Both the position numbers and the translations under genes were made by a program. 64,000 nt of DNA, taken from contig JBAWUJ010000075.1 in NCBI GenBank assembly GCA_037176705.1, positions 124,001 to 188,000 of the forward strand, given 5' to 3'. This DNA comes from Molossus alvarezi. Lineage: Eukaryota; Chordata; Mammalia; Chiroptera; Molossidae. Below are positions 57,692-64,000 of this stretch, one piece after another. A model generated the notes under the pieces. It ran no database searches. It worked only from the letters and a program-made list of their open reading frames with translations, and was not told the origin of the DNA. The first letter of the stretch is position 1; each line of letters begins with the position of its first letter.

Positions 57692-58161
57692 CGCCGCTCC
57701 TTTTTGGTCCCCCCACAGCCAGCCAGCTGCGCACCTGCCGCGCTTCGGGCCGAGGGCCACGCAGCCCACGCACGCACGCGCCCCAGCCCACGCCGGGGGC
57801 CGAGCGAGGGAATCTGGGGCCCAGAGGGGATCCCCCCACGCCCCAGCAGCACACCAGCAGGCCGCCGCGCAAGGCGCCGCAACTCGCGGGCGCCCGCGCC
57901 CGCCGGTGGGGCAGCGCAGCCCCGTGGGGCGGACCCCCGGCCCCCCAGGCGCAGACCTTGGGGCCCCTGGACTGCGCATGCGCGGCCTGCCGAGCTCCGC
58001 GGTGAGGACCTGGTTCGAGGCTGGGCGGGACGGACCGCGCGCCTGGGTCCCCGAGAGCTGAGAGGGGCCGGTCCGCGCTCCGCCTGGCGGCCGGGGGGGC
58101 TGCCCGGGGGGCTGCCAGCCCCGGCGCTGGACTCTTAGGGCGCCTGGAGGCGGCCGCCAAC

Positions 58162-58282
58162 GTCTCCGGCCATACCACCCTGAACGCGCCCGATCTCGTG
58201 GGATCTGGGAAGCTAAGCAGGGTCGGGCCCGGTCAGGACTTGGATGGGAGACCGCCTGGGAATGCCGGGTGCTGTAGGCTTT
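58162..58282 (+). rRNA. 5S rRNA-type gene, copy 99
   Basis: Unit 592 bp, B spacer. Confidence 0.9.
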
Positions 58283-58753
58283 CGCCGCTCCTTTTTGGTC
58301 CCCCCACAGCCAGCCAGCTGCGCACCTGCCGCGCTTCGGGCCGAGGGCCACGCAGCCCACGCACGCACGCGCCCCAGCCCACGCCGGGGGCCGAGCGAGG
58401 GAATCTGGGGCCCAGAGGGGACCCCCCACGCCCCAGCAGCACACCAGCAGGCCGCCGCGCAAGGTGCCGCAACTCGCGGGCGCCCGCGCCCCCCCCGGTG
58501 GGGCAGCGCAGCCCCGTGGGGCGGACCCCCGGCCCCCCAGGCGCAGACCTTGGGGCCCCTGGACTGCGCATGCGCGGCCTGCCGAGCTCCGCGGTGAGGA
58601 CCTGGTTCGAGGCTGGGCGGGACGGACCGCGCGCCTGGGTCCCCGAGAGCTGAGAGGGGCCGGTCCGCGCTCCGCCTGGCGGCCGGGGGGGCTGCCCGGG
58701 GGGCTGCCAGCCCCGGCGCTGGACTCTTAGGGCGCCTGGAGGCGGCCGCCAAC

Positions 58754-58874
58754 GTCTCCGGCCATACCACCCTGAACGCGCCCGATCTCGTGGGATCTGG
58801 GAAGCTAAGCAGGGTCGGGCCCGGTCAGGACTTGGATGGGAGACCGCCTGGGAATGCCGGGTGCTGTAGGCTTT
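58754..58874 (+). rRNA. 5S rRNA-type gene, copy 100
   Basis: Unit 591 bp, A spacer, marker Q. Confidence 0.9.
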
Positions 58875-59344
58875 CGCCGCTCCTTTTTGGTCCCCCCACA
58901 GCCAGCCAGCTGCGCACCTGCCGCGCTTCGGGCCGAGGGCCACGCAGCCCACGCACGCACGCGCCCCAGCCCACGCCGGGGGCCGAGCGAGGGAATCTGG
59001 GGCCCAGAGGGGATCCCCCCACGCCCCAGCAGCACACCAGCAGGCCGCCGCGCAAGGCGCCGCAACTCGCGGGCGCCCGCGCCCGCCGGTGGGGCAGCGC
59101 AGCCCCGTGGGGCGGACCCCCGGCCCCCCAGGCGCAGACCTTGGGGCCCCTGGACTGCGCATGCGCGGCCTGCCGAGCTCCGCGGTGAGGACCTGGTTCG
59201 AGGCTGGGCGGGACGGACCGCGCGCCTGGGTCCCCGAGAGCTGAGAGGGGCCGGTCCGCGCTCCGCCTGGCGGCCGGGGGGGCTGCCCGGGGGGCTGCCA
59301 GCCCAGGCGCTGGACTCTTAGGGCGCCTGGAGGCGGCCGCCAAC

Positions 59345-59465
59345 GTCTCCGGCCATACCACCCTGAACGCGCCCGATCTCGTGGGATCTGGGAAGCTAAG
59401 CAGGGTCGGGCCCGGTCAGGACTTGGATGGGAGACCGCCTGGGAATGCCGGGTGCTGTAGGCTTT
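59345..59465 (+). rRNA. 5S rRNA-type gene, copy 101
   Basis: Unit 592 bp, B spacer. Confidence 0.9.
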
Positions 59466-59936
59466 CGCCGCTCCTTTTTGGTCCCCCCACAGCCAGCCAG
59501 CTGCGCACCTGCCGCGCTTCGGGCCGAGGGCCACGCAGCCCACGCACGCACGCGCCCCAGCCCACGCCGGGGGCCGAGCGAGGGAATCTGGGGCCCAGAG
59601 GGGACCCCCCACGCCCCAGCAGCACACCAGCAGGCCGCCGCGCAAGGTGCCGCAACTCGCGGGCGCCCGCGCCCCCCCCGGTGGGGCAGCGCAGCCCCGT
59701 GGGGCGGACCCCCGGCCCCCCAGGCGCAGACCTTGGGGCCCCTGGACTGCGCATGCGCGGCCTGCCGAGCTCCGCGGTGAGGACCTGGTTCGAGGCTGGG
59801 CGGGACGGACCGCGCGCCTGGGTCCCCGAGAGCTGAGAGGGGCCGGTCCGCGCTCCGCCTGGCGGCCGGGGGGGCTGCCCGGGGGGCTGCCAGCCCCGGC
59901 GCTGGACTCTTAGGGCGCCTGGAGGCGGCCGCCAAC

Positions 59937-60057
59937 GTCTCCGGCCATACCACCCTGAACGCGCCCGATCTCGTGGGATCTGGGAAGCTAAGCAGGGTCG
60001 GGCCCGGTCAGGACTTGGATGGGAGACCGCCTGGGAATGCCGGGTGCTGTAGGCTTT
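59937..60057 (+). rRNA. 5S rRNA-type gene, copy 102
   Basis: Unit 591 bp, A spacer, no marker. Confidence 0.9.
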
Positions 60058-60527
60058 CGCCGCTCCTTTTTGGTCCCCCCACAGCCAGCCAGCTGCGCAC
60101 CTGCCGCGCTTCGGGCCGAGGGCCACGCAGCCCACGCACGCACGCGCCCCAGCCCACGCCGGGGGCCGAGCGAGGGAATCTGGGGCCCAGAGGGGATCCC
60201 CCCACGCCCCAGCAGCACACCAGCAGGCCGCCGCGCAAGGCGCCGCAACTCGCGGGCGCCCGCGCCCGCCGGTGGGGCAGCGCAGCCCCGTGGGGCGGAC
60301 CCCCGGCCCCCCAGGCGCAGACCTTGGGGCCCCTGGACTGCGCATGCGCGGCCTGCCGAGCTCCGCGGTGAGGACCTGGTTCGAGGCTGGGCGGGACGGA
60401 CCGCGCGCCTGGGTCCCCGAGAGCTGAGAGGGGCCGGTCCGCGCTCCGCCTGGCGGCCGGGGGGGCTGCCCGGGGGGCTGCCAGCCCCGGCGCTGGACTC
60501 TTAGGGCGCCTGGAGGCGGCCGCCAAC

Positions 60528-60648
60528 GTCTCCGGCCATACCACCCTGAACGCGCCCGATCTCGTGGGATCTGGGAAGCTAAGCAGGGTCGGGCCCGGTC
60601 AGGACTTGGATGGGAGACCGCCTGGGAATGCCGGGTGCTGTAGGCTTT
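60528..60648 (+). rRNA. 5S rRNA-type gene, copy 103
   Basis: Unit 591 bp, A spacer, no marker. Confidence 0.9.
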
Positions 60649-61118
60649 CGCCGCTCCTTTTTGGTCCCCCCACAGCCAGCCAGCTGCGCACCTGCCGCGC
60701 TTCGGGCCGAGGGCCACGCAGCCCACGCACGCACGCGCCCCAGCCCACGCCGGGGGCCGAGCGAGGGAATCTGGGGCCCAGAGGGGATCCCCCCACGCCC
60801 CAGCAGCACACCAGCAGGCCGCCGCGCAAGGCGCCGCAACTCGCGGGCGCCCGCGCCCGCCGGTGGGGCAGCGCAGCCCCGTGGGGCGGACCCCCGGCCC
60901 CCCAGGCGCAGACCTTGGGGCCCCTGGACTGCGCATGCGCGGCCTGCCGAGCTCCGCGGTGAGGACCTGGTTCGAGGCTGGGCGGGACGGACCGCGCGCC
61001 TGGGTCCCCGAGAGCTGAGAGGGGCCGGTCCGCGCTCCGCCTGGCGGCCGGGGGGGCTGCCCGGGGGGCTGCCAGCCCCGGCGCTGGACTCTTAGGGCGC
61101 CTGGAGGCGGCCGCCAAC

Positions 61119-61239
61119 GTCTCCGGCCATACCACCCTGAACGCGCCCGATCTCGTGGGATCTGGGAAGCTAAGCAGGGTCGGGCCCGGTCAGGACTTGG
61201 ATGGGAGACCGCCTGGGAATGCCGGGTGCTGTAGGCTTT
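61119..61239 (+). rRNA. 5S rRNA-type gene, copy 104
   Basis: Unit 592 bp, B spacer. Confidence 0.9.
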
Positions 61240-61710
61240 CGCCGCTCCTTTTTGGTCCCCCCACAGCCAGCCAGCTGCGCACCTGCCGCGCTTCGGGCCG
61301 AGGGCCACGCAGCCCACGCACGCACGCGCCCCAGCCCACGCCGGGGGCCGAGCGAGGGAATCTGGGGCCCAGAGGGGACCCCCCACGCCCCAGCAGCACA
61401 CCAGCAGGCCGCCGCGCAAGGTGCCGCAACTCGCGGGCGCCCGCGCCCCCCCCGGTGGGGCAGCGCAGCCCCGTGGGGCGGACCCCCGGCCCCCCAGGCG
61501 CAGACCTTGGGGCCCCTGGACTGCGCATGCGCGGCCTGCCGAGCTCCGCGGTGAGGACCTGGTTCGAGGCTGGGCGGGACGGACCGCGCGCCTGGGTCCC
61601 CGAGAGCTGAGAGGGGCCGGTCCGCGCTCCGCCTGGCGGCCGGGGGGGCTGCCCGGGGGGCTGCCAGCCCCGGCGCTGGACTCTTAGGGCGCCTGGAGGC
61701 GGCCGCCAAC

Positions 61711-61831
61711 GTCTCCGGCCATACCACCCTGAACGCGCCCGATCTCGTGGGATCTGGGAAGCTAAGCAGGGTCGGGCCCGGTCAGGACTTGGATGGGAGA
61801 CCGCCTGGGAATGCCGGGTGCTGTAGGCTTT
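61711..61831 (+). rRNA. 5S rRNA-type gene, copy 105
   Basis: Unit 591 bp, A spacer, marker W without K. Confidence 0.9.
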
Positions 61832-62301
61832 CGCCGCTCCTTTTTGGTCCCCCCACAGCCAGCCAGCTGCGCACCTGCCGCGCTTCGGGCCGAGGGCCAC
61901 GCAGCCCACGCACGCACGCGCCCCAGCCCACGCCGGGGGCCGAGCGAGGGAATCTGGGGCCCAGAGGGGATCCCCCCACGCCCCAGCAGCACACCAGCAG
62001 GCCGCCGCGCAAGGCGCCGCAACTCGCGGGCGCCCGCGCCCGCCGGTGGGGCAGCGCAGCCCCGTGGGGCGGACCCCCGGCCCCCCAGGCGCAGACCTTG
62101 GGGCCCCTGGACTGCGCATGCGCGGCCTGCCGAGCTCCGCGGTGAGGACCTGGTTCGAGGCTGGGCGGGACGGACCGCGCGCCTGGGTCCCCGAGAGCTG
62201 AGAGGGGCCGGTCCGCGCTCCGCCTGGCGGCCGGGGTGGCTGCCCGGGGGGCTGCCAGCCCCGGCGCTGGACTCTTAGGGCGCCTGGAGGCGGCCGCCAA
62301 C

Positions 62302-62422
62302 GTCTCCGGCCATACCACCCTGAACGCGCCCGATCTCGTGGGATCTGGGAAGCTAAGCAGGGTCGGGCCCGGTCAGGACTTGGATGGGAGACCGCCTGGG
62401 AATGCCGGGTGCTGTAGGCTTT
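62302..62422 (+). rRNA. 5S rRNA-type gene, copy 106
   Basis: Unit 592 bp, B spacer. Confidence 0.9.
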
Positions 62423-62893
62423 CGCCGCTCCTTTTTGGTCCCCCCACAGCCAGCCAGCTGCGCACCTGCCGCGCTTCGGGCCGAGGGCCACGCAGCCCAC
62501 GCACGCACGCGCCCCAGCCCACGCCGGGGGCCGAGCGAGGGAATCTGGGGCCCAGAGGGGACCCCCCACGCCCCAGCAGCACACCAGCAGGCCGCCGCGC
62601 AAGGTGCCGCAACTCGCGGGCGCCCGCGCCCCCCCCGGTGGGGCAGCGCAGCCCCGTGGGGCGGACCCCCGGCCCCCCAGGCGCAGACCTTGGGGCCCCT
62701 GGACTGCGCATGCGCGGCCTGCCGAGCTCCGCGGTGAGGACCTGGTTCGAGGCTGGGCGGGACGGACCGCGCGCCTGGGTCCCCGAGAGCTGAGAGGGGC
62801 CGGTCCGCGCTCCGCCTGGCGGCCGGGGGGGCTGCCCGGGGGGCTGCCAGCCCCGGCGCTGGACTCTTAGGGCGCCTGGAGGCGGCCGCCAAC

Positions 62894-63014
62894 GTCTCCG
62901 GCCATACCACCCTGAACGCGCCCGATCTCGTGGGATCTGGGAAGCTAAGCAGGGTCGGGCCCGGTCAGGACTTGGATGGGAGACCGCCTGGGAATGCCGG
63001 GTGCTGTAGGCTTT
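62894..63014 (+). rRNA. 5S rRNA-type gene, copy 107
   Basis: Unit 591 bp, A spacer, no marker. Confidence 0.9.
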
Positions 63015-63484
63015 CGCCGCTCCTTTTTGGTCCCCCCACAGCCAGCCAGCTGCGCACCTGCCGCGCTTCGGGCCGAGGGCCACGCAGCCCACGCACGCAC
63101 GCGCCCCAGCCCACGCCGGGGGCCGAGCGAGGGAATCTGGGGCCCAGAGGGGATCCCCCCACGCCCCAGCAGCACACCAGCAGGCCGCCGCGCAAGGCGC
63201 CGCAACTCGCGGGCGCCCGCGCCCGCCGGTGGGGCAGCGCAGCCCCGTGGGGCGGACCCCCGGCCCCCCAGGCGCAGACCTTGGGGCCCCTGGACTGCGC
63301 ATGCGCGGCCTGCCGAGCTCCGCGGTGAGGACCTGGTTCGAGGCTGGGCGGGACGGACCGCGCGCCTGGGTCCCCGAGAGCTGAGAGGGGCCGGTCCGCG
63401 CTCCGCCTGGCGGCCGGGGGGGCTGCCCGGGGGGCTGCCAGCCCCGGCGCTGGACTCTTAGGGCGCCTGGAGGCGGCCGCCAAC

Positions 63485-63605
63485 GTCTCCGGCCATACCA
63501 CCCTGAACGCGCCCGATCTCGTGGGATCTGGGAAGCTAAGCAGGGTCGGGCCCGGTCAGGACTTGGATGGGAGACCGCCTGGGAATGCCGGGTGCTGTAG
63601 GCTTT
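63485..63605 (+). rRNA. 5S rRNA-type gene, copy 108
   Basis: Last complete gene. Its A spacer has a unique G-to-A change at 63854 and is cut by the window end about 75 bp before the expected next gene. Confidence 0.9.
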
Positions 63606-64000
63606 CGCCGCTCCTTTTTGGTCCCCCCACAGCCAGCCAGCTGCGCACCTGCCGCGCTTCGGGCCGAGGGCCACGCAGCCCACGCACGCACGCGCCCCAG
63701 CCCACGCCGGGGGCCGAGCGAGGGAATCTGGGGCCCAGAGGGGATCCCCCCACGCCCCAGCAGCACACCAGCAGGCCGCCGCGCAAGGCGCCGCAACTCG
63801 CGGGCGCCCGCGCCCGCCGGTGGGGCAGCGCAGCCCCGTGGGGCGGACCCCCGACCCCCCAGGCGCAGACCTTGGGGCCCCTGGACTGCGCATGCGCGGC
63901 CTGCCGAGCTCCGCGGTGAGGACCTGGTTCGAGGCTGGGCGGGACGGACCGCGCGCCTGGGTCCCCGAGAGCTGAGAGGGGCCGGTCCGCGCTCCGCCTG

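Larger units (their letters stand above)
1..64000 (+). repeat. 5S rRNA-type tandem array, about 591-bp unit, 108 complete genes
   Basis: Gene starts recur every 591 bp (69 intervals), 592 bp (36 intervals) or 590 bp (2 intervals), always in the same direction. Marker code used in the copy entries, with unit position counted from gene +1: V = C6T in the gene; H = G126A; K = C269A; P = G316C; W = G527T; Q = C552A. Spacer type A keeps GGATCC at 258-263, C305 and a short GCC-type tract near 330. Spacer type B lacks the T at 261, has T305 and has an uninterrupted C8 tract near 330, giving a net gain of 1 bp. The window starts inside a spacer (1-213, carrying W) and ends inside one (63606-64000), so neither array end is present. 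No unrelated insertion was seen anywhere. Confidence 0.97.

Noticed and set aside
1..64000. CRISPR array
   Set aside because: Regular spacing is present, but the spacers are themselves identical, the unit is about 591 bp and the repeated element is a 5S gene.
1..64000. Bacterial or organellar rRNA operon
   Set aside because: The 5S sequence is of vertebrate nuclear type, with eukaryotic internal promoter boxes and no 16S, 23S or tRNA genes between copies.

Overview
This whole window is one head-to-tail tandem array of a 5S ribosomal RNA-type gene on the + strand. 108 complete 121-bp gene copies lie between 214 and 63605. Repeat units are almost always 591 bp, sometimes 592, twice 590. Both window edges cut a unit, so the array continues beyond the window on both sides. 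I see no protein-coding gene, tRNA, transposon or CRISPR in it; the many long open frames are by-products of a GC-rich repeat.

The gene body is of mammalian 5S type: the first half is the mammalian form, and an upstream D-box-like element sits at exactly -32 to -21, as in human and rodent 5S genes. The source is therefore most likely a mammal (inference; species not determined). It differs from the canonical mammalian 5S sequence, as I recall it, at eight positions shared by all copies: A5C, C39G, T40G, C46G, T69C, T73C, T76G and A103G. The internal promoter boxes A and C are untouched. The changes fall in RNA structural elements (helix I, loop C, helix III, loop E, helix V). The T-run that normally ends the gene is missing, and the first T5 lies 10 nt downstream. 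This could be a divergent but transcribable 5S family, or a 5S-derived GC-rich satellite. The main functional 5S locus may lie elsewhere.

Unit layout (gene +1 = unit position 1): gene 1-121; T5 at 131-135; a 470-bp GC-rich CpG-dense spacer with a BamHI site at 258-263 (A units only), a GC box at 356-362, an NRF1-type palindrome at 403-414, a B-box-like motif at 442-451, a second GC box at 453-459 and a G7/G6 tract at 523-541; then the D-box-like element and a NotI palindrome just before the next gene. Spacers come in two main types, A (about two thirds of units) and B (36 units). These alternate in dimer, trimer and pentamer patterns, which records unequal exchange and short-tract gene conversion.
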